Of a stretch of DNA of 64,000 bases, positions 29,419 through 38,100 are shown in pieces (position 1 is the first letter of the stretch; each line of letters opens with the position of its first letter). The stretch is from Derxia lacustris (lineage in GTDB: Bacteria > Pseudomonadota > Gammaproteobacteria > Burkholderiales > Burkholderiaceae_E): the NCBI RefSeq assembly GCF_002105195.1, contig NZ_MUHU01000001.1, forward strand, positions 248,001 through 312,000, given 5' to 3'. Position numbers and translations under genes: made by a program. The notes under the pieces were generated by a model. The model saw only the letters and a program-made list of their open reading frames with translations. It searched no databases and was not told where the DNA came from.

Positions 29419-31440
29419 TCAGCGCGGCTGCGCCACCCGGTTGCGGCGCAGGCCGGCACCGGCCGCCAGCAGCAGCAGCAGCCCGAGCAGGCCGGTCGCG
29501 CCGCCACCGCCGCCCGAACTGCTGCCGCTGCTGCCGGTGCTCGTGCCGCCACTGCTGCTGGCCGCCGTCGTCGTCAGCGAGGTGGCGGCACTGGTGGCCG
29601 CAATGCCGTCGCTGTCGGTCGCCGTCACCGTGAAGGCCAGCGTCGTGCCCTCGGCCGGCGCGGTAAAGGTCACGCTCTTGCCGCTGGTCGAGCTGAGCGT
29701 CACGCCGCTGCCGGCGGTCTGGGTCCAGCTGTAGGTGTAGCTGCGGCTGGTATCGGCGCTGGTGCTGGCGCTGGCCGTGAGCGTGACCGTGCCGCCCGCC
29801 GCCGTGCCGGACGACGTCGCGGTCACGGTCGGGATCAGCGTCTGCAACCGCGCCACCGCCGCGCCCGCATCGAGCAGGCCGGCGCCGCAGACGCCGCCGC
29901 TCACCTGCTCGAGCTTGTCGGCGCAGAAGGTGCCGCTCGCAAAGCTGCGCGCGGTGGTCTTGATGAGATTGCTCACGCCATCCGGCTTGAGCGACGGCAT
30001 CAGCGAGATCAGCAGCGCCGCCGTGCCGCTCACATGCGCGGCGGCCATGCTGGTGCCGGCCTCGACGCGATAGCTGCTGGCGTCGGCGACCGTGCTGCCG
30101 CTGTTGCTGGTGGAGTTGATGAGCGCCGCGTCGCCAAGCGACGCCGAGACGCAGGCCGAGCCCGAATAGCTGCGGCAGCCGGCATCGCTCGCGCCGCCCG
30201 GCGCGCTGATGCTGGCGCCGCTGCCGTAGCGCGAGTAGAGCGCGAGGTCGCCCTCATAGCTGTGCGCCACCACGGCCACCGTGCCCGAGCAGTTCGCCGG
30301 CACATCGATGGAGGTGTCGCTGCCGCTGATGTTGCCGGCCGCCACCACCACCACGGCGCCGTTGGCGCGCGCGGTGTCGATCGCGTTCTGTTCGGTGGTG
30401 GTGCAGCCGGTCGACGACTGATAGCCGAGGCTCAGATTCACCACCCGCGCCGGATTGCTGTTGGTGGGCACGCCACTCACGCTGCCGCCCGAGGCCCAGA
30501 CGATGCCGTCGGCAATGTCGCTGACCCAGCCGCCGCCCTTGCCCAGCACCCGCGCCGCCAGCAGCTTGGCCTTGAAGGCCACGCCGAGCGTGCCGCTGCC
30601 GTCGTTGAGCGCGCCGACCGTGCCGCCCACATGCGTGCCGTGCCAGGAACTGTTGCTGACGCTGCATCCCTTCAGGCCGCCGCTCGCGTTCATCGCGCTG
30701 GTGACGTAATCGCCCATGTCGGTCGGATTGGCGTCGGGGCCGTCGCCATCGCCGGCCGACAGGAAGCTGCCGGGATAGGACGTGGCCTTGGTCGTGCAGT
30801 CGTAGTCGTAGGTGATGAAGTCGTAGCCGGCGCTGGCCGCCGCGCCGCCGATCATGTTGCCCGACAGGTCGGAGTGATCGACGAAGCCGGTATCGACGAT
30901 GGCCACCGTCACGCCGTCGCCCTGGGTGACGCGCCAGGCGCCGACCGCATTCATGCCGCCGGTCTGCGTGCCCGACGGCGCCAGCAGATTCCATTGCGCG
31001 GTGGTCGGCACACTGTCGAGCGCGGCCAGCGGTGCGGCGCGCGTGGTCGCCATCGGATAGCGGCGCTCGTCGGGCTCGGCATACAGCACGCTGCTGTCGC
31101 TCGCCACGATCTGCTGCGCCAGCGCGCGGGCGTCGCTCGCGCTCATCACGCGCGGCAGCGCAAACACATGCGCCAGACCCGACATCGGCCGCACATAGGT
31201 CAGATCGTCGCCGGTCACCGAGCGCAGCCGGCTCAGCTTCGCCGATGCGATGCCGGCGCGCTGGCTGGTGCCGGTCTCGTCCTTGTAGCGGACGATGAAG
31301 CGGGTGACTTCATCGCTGCCGGCGCCGGTGGCGCGGGCCCAGAAACGCAACTGGCTGGCACCGACGACCGGCGTCTGCGCCATCGAGGGCAGGACTGCGG
31401 CCGCGCTGAGCGCAATTGCCGACGCGATTCGGAACTTCAT
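29419..31440 (-). CDS. Secreted S8 (subtilisin-like) serine peptidase with GlyGly-CTERM tail
   Basis: Exported protease of 673 residues. Domains in order: signal peptide (1-21), I9-type prodomain (about 45-128, ending YAEPDERRYP), S8 catalytic domain with Asp183 (VAIVDTGF), His267 (WHGTHVGG) and Ser464 (GTSMAAAHVSG), a PKD/Ig-like domain (about 538-625), then a Ser/Gly linker and a C-terminal sorting tail (about 642-673) made of SGGGGGATG, a Leu-rich membrane span and LRRNR. That tail is the GlyGly-CTERM signal handled by type II secretion and rhombosortase; a matching rhomboid is encoded convergently 44 bases away. The start at ATG 31440 has GGAG 8-10 bases upstream. A lipoprotein resembling its prodomain is encoded 54 bases upstream. 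Confidence 0.93.
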   Translation of the reverse strand: MKFRIASAIALSAAAVLPSMAQTPVVGASQLRFWARATGAGSDEVTRFIVRYKDETGTSQRAGIASAKLSRLRSVTGDDLTYVRPMSGLAHVFALPRVMSASDARALAQQIVASDSSVLYAEPDERRYPMATTRAAPLAALDSVPTTAQWNLLAPSGTQTGGMNAVGAWRVTQGDGVTVAIVDTGFVDHSDLSGNMIGGAAASAGYDFITYDYDCTTKATSYPGSFLSAGDGDGPDANPTDMGDYVTSAMNASGGLKGCSVSNSSWHGTHVGGTVGALNDGSGTLGVAFKAKLLAARVLGKGGGWVSDIADGIVWASGGSVSGVPTNSNPARVVNLSLGYQSSTGCTTTEQNAIDTARANGAVVVVAAGNISGSDTSIDVPANCSGTVAVVAHSYEGDLALYSRYGSGASISAPGGASDAGCRSYSGSACVSASLGDAALINSTSNSGSTVADASSYRVEAGTSMAAAHVSGTAALLISLMPSLKPDGVSNLIKTTARSFASGTFCADKLEQVSGGVCGAGLLDAGAAVARLQTLIPTVTATSSGTAAGGTVTLTASASTSADTSRSYTYSWTQTAGSGVTLSSTSGKSVTFTAPAEGTTLAFTVTATDSDGIAATSAATSLTTTAASSSGGTSTGSSGSSSGGGGGATGLLGLLLLLAAGAGLRRNRVAQPR

Positions 31441-31494
31441 CTGCACAACTCCGGAAAGATGGGAATGCGGCGCACGGCGGCGGCCATGTCCCGG

Positions 31495-31860
31495 TCAGCG
31501 CGCCTGCGGTCGGGCACGCGCATCGGCCTCGGCGTAATCCACCTCGGGCTGGCGCGCGATGCAGGCCAGCGCAGCGCGCGGATCGCCCTGCGCGACGGCA
31601 AGCGACAGCACATGGGCACCGCCCGACATCGCACGCTCGTGCACCAGGCGGGCCGCGCAGACCGAGCCCAGCCGCGCCAGCAGCGCGGGGGACGGCTCGG
31701 TCGCCTCATGCAAACGAATGATGATTCGCAGGGATTGCTGGCCGGTTTCAAGCGCAACCGCCGGTGCGCCGGCGGGCGGAGTATCGGCGCCGACCGGCCG
31801 GGCGCAACCTGTGGAAAGTGCCAGCGTGAGCGCCAGCAACGGTAAGAAGCGTGAAAGCAT
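31495..31860 (-). CDS. Lipoprotein resembling the prodomain of the adjacent S8 peptidase
   Basis: Protein of 121 residues with a lipoprotein signal (LALTLALSTGCARP; start at ATG 31860 by signal-peptide fit). The mature part resembles an I9 (subtilisin prodomain) fold: LRIIIRLHEATEP, then AMSGGAHVLSL, then a helix and the ending EVDYAEADARARP. The prodomain of the neighbouring S8 peptidase has the same order: RFIVRYKDETGT, PMSGLAHVFAL and SVLYAEPDERRYP. The two genes are 54 bases apart in one direction, with this one first. Free prodomain copies can act as inhibitors or folding helpers, so a membrane-anchored inhibitor of the peptidase before export is a reasonable guess. Homology is judged by eye. 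Confidence 0.65.
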   Translation of the reverse strand: MLSRFLPLLALTLALSTGCARPVGADTPPAGAPAVALETGQQSLRIIIRLHEATEPSPALLARLGSVCAARLVHERAMSGGAHVLSLAVAQGDPRAALACIARQPEVDYAEADARARPQAR

Positions 31861-31985
31861 GGGGTCGAAGGTAGCCGACGACACGGGACGGCAGGCGGCG
31901 GTAACAGCCGGTCGGCGTCCGCGCGGCCCGGTTGCGGGATGGTCGGTTCACATCATGGGACGAACGGCAGGGCCGCGGCGCCCGC

Positions 31986-32024
31986 AAAAAGCAAAACCGG
32001 CCCGCGCATGACACGCGGACCGGT
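31986..32024 (-). terminator. Rho-independent terminator of gap
   Basis: Hairpin ACCGGcCCGCG/CGCGGaCCGGT (31996-32006 with 32014-32024, one mismatch) with a 7-base loop. On the minus strand it is followed by TTTTGCTTTTTG, so it ends gap transcription. The T-rich run on the other side (CTTTTCTT) could also stop plus-strand transcripts. Confidence 0.75.
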
Positions 32025-32074
32025 CTTTTCTTGCCGAGGCGGCCGGCACGCGGCCGGCCAGCTGCGCCGACGAC

Positions 32075-33085
32075 TTACTTGGCCGACACGAGCGCGACGG
32101 TGGTGTCGAGCATGCGGTTGCTGAAGCCCCATTCGTTGTCGTACCAGCTGGTCACCTTGACCAGATTGCCCGAGACCTTGGTGAGGGTCGCATCGAAGGT
32201 GCTCGACGCCGGGTTGTGGTTGAAGTCGACGCTCACCAGCGGCGCGGTGTTGTAGCCCAGGATGCCCTTGAGTTTGCCTTCCGACGCTTCCTTGAGGATG
32301 GCGTTGACTTCGTCGACGGTGGTTTCGCGCGCGGCGATGAAGGACAGGTCGACGATCGACACGTTGATGGTCGGAACGCGGATCGCGAAACCGTCGAGCT
32401 TGCCGTTGAGTTCCGGCAGCACGAGGCCGACGGCGGCGGCGGCGCCGGTCTTGGTCGGGATCATCGAGTGCGTGGCCGAGCGGGCGCGGCGCAGGTCCTC
32501 GTGATAGACGTCGGTCAGCACCTGGTCGTTGGTGTAGGCGTGGATGGTGGTCATCAGGCCGGTCACCAGACCGATCTTTTCGTGCAGCGGCTGCACCAGC
32601 GGGGCCAGGCAGTTGGTCGTGCACGAAGCGTTGGAGATGACCGTGTCGGTCGCCTTCAGCACTTCATGGTTGACGCCGAACACCACGGTCGCGTCGACAT
32701 CCTTGCCGCCCGGGGCCGAGATGATGACCTTCTTGGCGCCGCCCTTGATGTGGGCCGAGGCCTTTTCCTTGGTGGTGAAGAAGCCCGTGCATTCGAGCAC
32801 CACGTCCACGCCCAGCTCGCCCCAGGGCAGCTCGGCCGGATTGCGGTTGGCCAGCACCTTGATCTTGTCGCCGTTGACGACGAGGTACTCGCCCTCGACC
32901 GACACGGTGCCGGGGAAGGGGCCGTGCGCGGTGTCGTACTTGGTCAGGTGGGCGTTGGTCTTGGGGTCGCCCAGATCGTTGATCGCGACGATCTCGATGT
33001 CGTGCTTCTTGCCGCCTTCGTAATGGGCGCGCAGGACGTTGCGGCCGATGCGGCCGTAGCCGTTGATGGCAACCTTGATGGTCAT
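32075..33085 (-). CDS. gap: Glyceraldehyde-3-phosphate dehydrogenase
   Basis: Type I NAD-dependent dehydrogenase of 336 residues. The NAD site [17 protein letters not shown] lies at 9-25 and the catalytic segment [13 protein letters not shown] at 151-163 with Cys155; the C-terminal [15 protein letters not shown] is standard. It follows tkt by 124 bases in the same direction and ends at its own terminator (31986-32024). In most relatives pgk follows directly. Here about 3.5 kb of protease genes separate gap and pgk. Confidence 0.97.
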   Translation of the reverse strand: MTIKVAINGYGRIGRNVLRAHYEGGKKHDIEIVAINDLGDPKTNAHLTKYDTAHGPFPGTVSVEGEYLVVNGDKIKVLANRNPAELPWGELGVDVVLECTGFFTTKEKASAHIKGGAKKVIISAPGGKDVDATVVFGVNHEVLKATDTVISNASCTTNCLAPLVQPLHEKIGLVTGLMTTIHAYTNDQVLTDVYHEDLRRARSATHSMIPTKTGAAAAVGLVLPELNGKLDGFAIRVPTINVSIVDLSFIAARETTVDEVNAILKEASEGKLKGILGYNTAPLVSVDFNHNPASSTFDATLTKVSGNLVKVTSWYDNEWGFSNRMLDTTVALVSAK

Positions 33086-33209
33086 GGTTCAAGTCCCCTT
33101 CTGGGAAAGTTGGATGGATGGCACTGCGTAATCGTTATGCGTTTTCAGCCCTGCCGGCCTGGCGCTGCGCGGCTTGCGGCGCGCGCCCGGTCGGCGGTCA
33201 TCCCCGGAA

Positions 33210-35234
33210 TCAGGCAATCACGGTCTTGACGCTGGCGGCAACGCGCTCGGCCGTAAGGCCGAAATGCTTGAACAGCACGCCGGCCGGTGCCGACTCGCCA
33301 AAGCTGTCGATGCCCACCACCGCGTCGACGCGGTACTTCCACCAGAAGTCGGTCACGCCGGCTTCCACCGCCACGCGCGGCAGACCGAAGCCGAGCACGC
33401 CGGCCTTGTAATCGGCCGGCTGGCGATCGAACACGCTGGTCGACGGAATCGAGACCACCCGCGTCGCGATGCCGTCGGCGGCCAGCAGCTTCTGCGCTTC
33501 GAGCGCGAGGCCGACTTCCGAGCCGGTGGCGAGGATGACAGCCTTGGCGTCGGGCGCATCGCTCAGCACATAGCCACCGCGACGAATTCCCTCGATCGCG
33601 CCTGCCGGCTTGCTCAGGAAGGGCAGGTTCTGGCGCGAGAACAACAGCGCGCTCGGCCGCTCGGCCTGCTCGACCGCCACCGCCCAGGCCAGCGCCGATT
33701 CGGTCGTGTCGGCCGGACGCCAGACATCGAGGCCCGGAATCAGCCGCAGCGACGACACATGCTCGATCGACTGGTGCGTGGGGCCGTCCTCGCCGAGACC
33801 GATGGAATCGTGCGTGAACACGAAGATGCTGCGCTGCTTCATCAGCGCCGCCATGCGGATGGCATTGCGCGAGTAGTCGCTGAAGGTCAGGAAGGTGGCA
33901 CCGAACGGCAGATAGCCGCCATGCAGCGCAATGCCGTTCATGACCGCGCTCATGCCGAATTCGCGCACGCCGTAGTTGATGTGCTGGCCCGGCTGACCGG
34001 CGCGCACCGGCTTGCTAGTGCTCCAGTTGGTGAGGTTGCTGCCGGTCAGGTCGGCGCTGCCGCCGAGAAATTCGGGCAGCACCTTGGCATAGGCCTCGAT
34101 CGCGTTCTGCGACGCCTTGCGGGTGGCGATGGTTTCCTTCTTGTCCTCGCAGGCGGCGACATAGGCGGCCACGGTTTCGGCCCAGTTGGCCGGCAGCTGC
34201 CTGGCGATGCGGCGCTTGAACTCGGCCGCCTCGGCCGGGAATTGCGCCTCGTAGCTGGCGAACAGCGCGCTCCAGGCGGCGTCCTGCTCGGCGCCGCGCG
34301 CGCGGGCGTCGAAGCCGGCATAGACCTCGGCCGGAATCTCGAACGGCGGGTAGCTCCAGCCCAGCGCCTCGCGCGTGAGCTTGATTTCCGCATCGCCGAG
34401 CGCTTCGCCGTGGGCCTTGGCGGTGCCGGCGCGGTTGGGCGAGCCCTTGCCGATGACCGTCTTGCAGCAGATCAGCGTGGGGCGGTCGCTGGTCTTGGCG
34501 GCCTCGATGGCGGCACTCACCGCCTCGACGCTGTGGCCGTCGACCGCCGCGATCACGTTCCAGCCATAGGCCTCGAAACGCTTCGGGATGTCTTCGGTGA
34601 ACCAGCCCTCGACCTTGCCGTCGATGGAGATGTTGTTGTCGTCATAGAGCGCGACCAGCTTGTTGAGCCGCAGCGTGCCGGCCAGCGAGCAGGCTTCATG
34701 GCTCACGCCTTCCATCAGGCAGCCGTCGCCCAGGAACACATAGGTGCGGTGGTCGACGATGGGCAGGCCCGGCTTGTTGAACTCGCTGGCGAGCAGCCAT
34801 TCGGCCAGCGCCATGCCGACGCCGTTGGCGATGCCCTGGCCGAGCGGGCCGGTGGTGGTTTCCACGCCCGGGGTGATGCCGACCTCGGGATGGCCCGGCG
34901 TCTTGGAGTGCAGCTTGCGGAAGTTGCGCAGCTCGTCGATCGACAGGTCGTAGCCGGCCAGGTGCAGCAGCGAGTAATGCAGCATCGAGCCGTGGCCGTT
35001 GCTCACCACGAAACGGTCGCGATTGGCCCAGGCCGGATTGGCCGGGTTGTGACGGTAATGGCGCGTCCACAGCGCGACGCCGATTTCCGCCATGCCCATC
35101 GGCATGCCCGGATGGCCCGACTTGGCGGCTTCCACGGCATCGAAGGACAGCACCCGGATGGCATTGGCCAGCAGCGTGTCGCCGGCAGAAGTGGAAGCGG
35201 AAACGGCGGTGCTGGAGATGTCGTTGGCGGTCAT
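33210..35234 (-). CDS. tkt: Transketolase
   Basis: Thiamine-diphosphate enzyme of the pentose phosphate and Calvin pathways. The 674-residue product has the usual motifs: [20 protein letters not shown] at the N-terminus, [20 protein letters not shown], the ThDP motif [18 protein letters not shown] ending in [10 protein letters not shown], and [14 protein letters not shown] in the pyrimidine domain. The start at ATG 35234 gives the normal N-terminus; upstream in-frame sequence belongs to the next gene's region. It heads the tkt-gap pair. An intergenic stretch of 271 bases upstream, up to 35505, should carry its promoter. Confidence 0.96.
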   Translation of the reverse strand: MTANDISSTAVSASTSAGDTLLANAIRVLSFDAVEAAKSGHPGMPMGMAEIGVALWTRHYRHNPANPAWANRDRFVVSNGHGSMLHYSLLHLAGYDLSIDELRNFRKLHSKTPGHPEVGITPGVETTTGPLGQGIANGVGMALAEWLLASEFNKPGLPIVDHRTYVFLGDGCLMEGVSHEACSLAGTLRLNKLVALYDDNNISIDGKVEGWFTEDIPKRFEAYGWNVIAAVDGHSVEAVSAAIEAAKTSDRPTLICCKTVIGKGSPNRAGTAKAHGEALGDAEIKLTREALGWSYPPFEIPAEVYAGFDARARGAEQDAAWSALFASYEAQFPAEAAEFKRRIARQLPANWAETVAAYVAACEDKKETIATRKASQNAIEAYAKVLPEFLGGSADLTGSNLTNWSTSKPVRAGQPGQHINYGVREFGMSAVMNGIALHGGYLPFGATFLTFSDYSRNAIRMAALMKQRSIFVFTHDSIGLGEDGPTHQSIEHVSSLRLIPGLDVWRPADTTESALAWAVAVEQAERPSALLFSRQNLPFLSKPAGAIEGIRRGGYVLSDAPDAKAVILATGSEVGLALEAQKLLAADGIATRVVSIPSTSVFDRQPADYKAGVLGFGLPRVAVEAGVTDFWWKYRVDAVVGIDSFGESAPAGVLFKHFGLTAERVAASVKTVIA

Positions 35235-35505
35235 GAGAGCTGACTTGAAGACGGGCTGGAACGGCCGTGGGCCGCGAGGCCGACGGGCCGGAGCGAAGGC
35301 GGCGACAGTTGCGCCGCCGTGAATGGCGACCCCGGCCGGAGGGATAGTTTGAGCTGCGAATTGCGTGCCGGAGTTGCGCGAAAACAGTGTCGGTGGACGT
35401 TGATGCCTGCCGCTTGCCGGCCCGCCAGCCCGTCCTTGCCGCCCTGTCCCGCGCGCTACTTCGCCGAAAATGTTAGCAGACAGAAGTTGACCGGCCCGCT
35501 CCGGT

Positions 35506-36006
35506 TCATGGCACCCGAAAGCTTGCTGCATTGCACGCAAGCTCGGTCGCGCCGGCCAGATCGGCCCGGCTGCGCGGCCAGGGCAGCGGCGCCTCGCCCC
35601 AGTCGAGCAGGCGCAGTGCCGGGCGCAACTCGTAGTCGCCGCGCGCGCCGATGGCGAACACCTGCGCCAGATCGGCCGAGGCGTGCAGCGATGCGCCGGC
35701 GGCCAGTTCGAGGTAATCGGCACGGGCCGGCTCGCCGCGCTTGACCATCGGCCCGCCGAAGGCCAGCGGCCGGCCGTTGCGGCGCAATTCGAGCCAGCGG
35801 CCAAACCACGGACCCGAGCGCTCAAACGGCGTGTTCCAGGCCAGGAACCAGAGCGCGCGCGTGCCGGTGTTGGTGAGGCTCACCGTCACCGTCGGCGGCG
35901 TCAGGTCGAGCTGGCAGCGCAGCGACGGCGGCGCCACGTCGGCCTGCGCCGCCGCTGCGGCGGGCAGCAGCAGCGCCGCCAAGGCGCGCCGGATATTGCG
36001 GCGCAT
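35506..36006 (-). CDS. Secreted protein resembling the N-terminal domain of the adjacent M35 peptidase
   Basis: Protein of 166 residues with a signal peptide (1-22, ending AAAQA). The mature part has no recognised catalytic motif. It lines up with residues 30-140 of the M35 peptidase encoded 10 bases upstream: [19 protein letters not shown] here against VTVTNRNAVPVRVLKWALP there, and [18 protein letters not shown] here against KRPAPTADDYLTLAPGAS there. It is therefore a free copy of the peptidase's N-terminal region (prodomain), without the catalytic half. A periplasmic inhibitor or folding helper is a plausible role, by analogy with inhibitory aspzincin propeptides. The start at 36006 is chosen by signal-peptide fit. 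Confidence 0.65.
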   Translation of the reverse strand: MRRNIRRALAALLLPAAAAAQADVAPPSLRCQLDLTPPTVTVSLTNTGTRALWFLAWNTPFERSGPWFGRWLELRRNGRPLAFGGPMVKRGEPARADYLELAAGASLHASADLAQVFAIGARGDYELRPALRLLDWGEAPLPWPRSRADLAGATELACNAASFRVP

Positions 36007-36016
36007 CACGCTGTCC

Positions 36017-37147
36017 TCAGGGCAGCGCCGGGGTGTTCTCGGCGAAATATTCATGGTTGTCGGCATTGCGCCGCGCCCGCGCCGGATTGGAAATCGCCAG
36101 CGCCGCCGCGCCCGACTGGCCGTACACATAGTCGTCGGTGGCGCCGATCACGGTGAAGTGCGACATCTCGTGGATGAGCGTGCCGGCCTTGGAATCGGTG
36201 CCGGTGTTGGGCGCATCCCAGAACACCGGGCAGACATAGACCTTGTACGGCTGGTTCGGATAGACGTAGGCGTAGTAGTTGTCGGTGCAGGAGCAGTCGT
36301 AGACCAGCGGCTTGCCGTTGAAGGCGTTGACCATCTTGGCGTAGTGCAGCTTGACCTGGCCGCGCGCGGTGTCGCTGTAGGTGCCGAACCACTTGGCGTA
36401 GCGCTGGGTGCTGGCGGTCATGCCGGCCAGATAGCGGTTGGCACGCGAGGCATAGGTGGCGGCGCTGTTGAGCGCGGTCGCGATCGCGGACTTCTGCGCA
36501 TTGGTGCAGGCGCCGGTATAGCTCACGCCGCCGGCGCCGGCCTTGGCCTGGGCGGCGGTCTCGGGGATCGGCTCGGCGGCGAGCGCGGCGCTCAGGCTCG
36601 GGCCGCTGCCGTATTCGACCCACACATGGGCCGGCGTCGATTCGAGCGCGCCGGGCTGGGCCGCAGCCAGATCGGCGGCGATGGCGGCCGGCGTCTTGGC
36701 GGCGCTGGCCGGCGCGACCAGCTGGCCCGAAAAGCTGTCGAACTCGATGCTGTAGTGGCCGCCATCGGTCATGTCGAACAGGCCCGACAGCTCGACATCG
36801 GCGCTGTAGCTGGCGCCCGGCGCAAGCGTGAGGTAGTCGTCGGCGGTGGGCGCGGGGCGCTTGTAGACCGCGCCCTGATAAGGCAGCAGCGTGCCGTCGC
36901 GCGTCACGCGGAAGGCCGAGCCGTCGCGGCCGCCGGGCAGCGCCCACTTCAGCACCCGCACCGGTACGGCGTTGCGGTTGGTGACGGTGACTTTCACCGC
37001 GATGTCCTGCTGGCCATTGAACAGCGTGCCGGTCGGCAGCAGCTGCACATCGAGCCCGACGCTCGATGCCGCCTGCGCGGCGCCCGCCGCGAGTGCCAGC
37101 AGGCCGGCACCGGCCCATTTCTTCCATGCCCGGAGTTGCTTGTTCAT
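36017..37147 (-). CDS. Secreted M35 aspzincin metallopeptidase
   Basis: Exported zinc endopeptidase of 376 residues. Signal peptide at 1-26 (ending GAAQA), an N-terminal beta-rich domain (about 30-145) that is probably the propeptide, and a catalytic domain from about 175. The aspzincin set is present: HEMSH at 326-330 with the catalytic Glu327, and the third ligand Asp in IGATDDYVYG (about 334-343). Four or more Cys (TGACTN, DCSCTD, YVCPVF) should form disulfides, as in deuterolysin and peptidyl-Lys peptidases. The downstream gene (35506-36006) repeats the N-terminal domain, and the 10-base gap implies one transcript. Substrate preference cannot be read from sequence. Confidence 0.9.
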   Translation of the reverse strand: MNKQLRAWKKWAGAGLLALAAGAAQAASSVGLDVQLLPTGTLFNGQQDIAVKVTVTNRNAVPVRVLKWALPGGRDGSAFRVTRDGTLLPYQGAVYKRPAPTADDYLTLAPGASYSADVELSGLFDMTDGGHYSIEFDSFSGQLVAPASAAKTPAAIAADLAAAQPGALESTPAHVWVEYGSGPSLSAALAAEPIPETAAQAKAGAGGVSYTGACTNAQKSAIATALNSAATYASRANRYLAGMTASTQRYAKWFGTYSDTARGQVKLHYAKMVNAFNGKPLVYDCSCTDNYYAYVYPNQPYKVYVCPVFWDAPNTGTDSKAGTLIHEMSHFTVIGATDDYVYGQSGAAALAISNPARARRNADNHEYFAENTPALP

Positions 37148-37314
37148 GTTGGTGTCTCGGTGATGCGTTGAGGAAACCGGCAAGCCGGCGCCATGCCGGA
37201 CTGCCCGGGAAGCCGAAACTTCGCACAGTGCCGTGCTTGTCCCAATCGCGACCTGCATCGGCGGTCGAGGCCGCGGATCGCTGTGCAAGAATCCGGCTCC
37301 CTACCGGAATGCCC

Positions 37315-38073
37315 ATGAACGCCGTCGCCAGCTCCTCCCTGCCCCGCTTCTTCGTTGACGCCACGCTCATCGAAAACACCGCGATCGCGCTGCCGCCCGA
37401 GGTGGTACGCCACATCCAGGTGCGGCGACTCGGGCCGAGCGCGCGGGTCTGCCTGTTCAACGGCCACGGCGGCGAGTTCCACGCCGTGCTGCGCGATGTG
37501 GGCCGCGACTCGGTGATCGCCCATGTGCGCGAGCATGTGGCGCGCGAGGCCGAGTTGCCCTATGCCATCACGCTGGCGCAGGCGCTGTGCCCGGGCGACA
37601 AGATCGACTGGATCATCGAGAAGGCGGTCGAGCTGGGCATGGCCAACTTCGTGCCGGTGCAGGCCGAGCGCGGCATCATCAAACTGGTCGGCGACCGGGC
37701 CGAGCGGCGCCATGCGCACTGGCTGGGCGTGATCCGCTCGGCCTGCGAGCAGAGCACGCGCAACACGCTGCCGGGCTTGCAGCCGATTCGCGGCGTGCGC
37801 GATTTCATCGCCTCGCACCATGCGCATTTCAAGCTGATCGCGTCGCCGCGTGCGCGCCGGCCGCTCAACGAGGCGCTGCTGAGCCACGGCGCGCCGCTCG
37901 AAGGCCAGACGGTCACGCTGCTGATCGGACCGGAAGGCGGCTTCACCGATGCGGAGGAAGCGTTTGCCTTGCAGAACGGCTTCCATCCGATCTCGCTCGG
38001 GCCGCGCGTGCTGCGCACCGAGACCGCCGGGCTGGCGGCCATCGCCACCATCCAGGCGGTGTGGGGGCAGTGA
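37315..38073 (+). CDS. rsmE: 16S rRNA (uracil1498-N3)-methyltransferase
   Basis: SPOUT-family methyltransferase that modifies U1498 of 16S rRNA. The 252-residue protein has the PUA-like N-terminus (PRFFVDATLIENTAIALPPE), CPGDKIDWIIEKAVELGMAN, and the SAM-binding knot IGPEGGFTDAEEAFALQNGF with SLGPRVLRTETAGLAAIA. Two ATGs are possible, 37309 and 37315. The second is preferred because CGGA lies about 6 bases before it. The gene is divergent from the M35 peptidase, with about 170 bases between them. Confidence 0.94.
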   Translation: MNAVASSSLPRFFVDATLIENTAIALPPEVVRHIQVRRLGPSARVCLFNGHGGEFHAVLRDVGRDSVIAHVREHVAREAELPYAITLAQALCPGDKIDWIIEKAVELGMANFVPVQAERGIIKLVGDRAERRHAHWLGVIRSACEQSTRNTLPGLQPIRGVRDFIASHHAHFKLIASPRARRPLNEALLSHGAPLEGQTVTLLIGPEGGFTDAEEAFALQNGFHPISLGPRVLRTETAGLAAIATIQAVWGQ

Positions 38074-38100
38074 GCGGCGGGCGCTGATTCGCGCCCGGAC

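Noticed and set aside
36051-37460. Frame of 469 codons overlapping the M35 peptidase on the same strand
   Set aside because: Arg/Gln-rich out-of-frame reading; the peptidase frame has a signal peptide and the HExxH motif.
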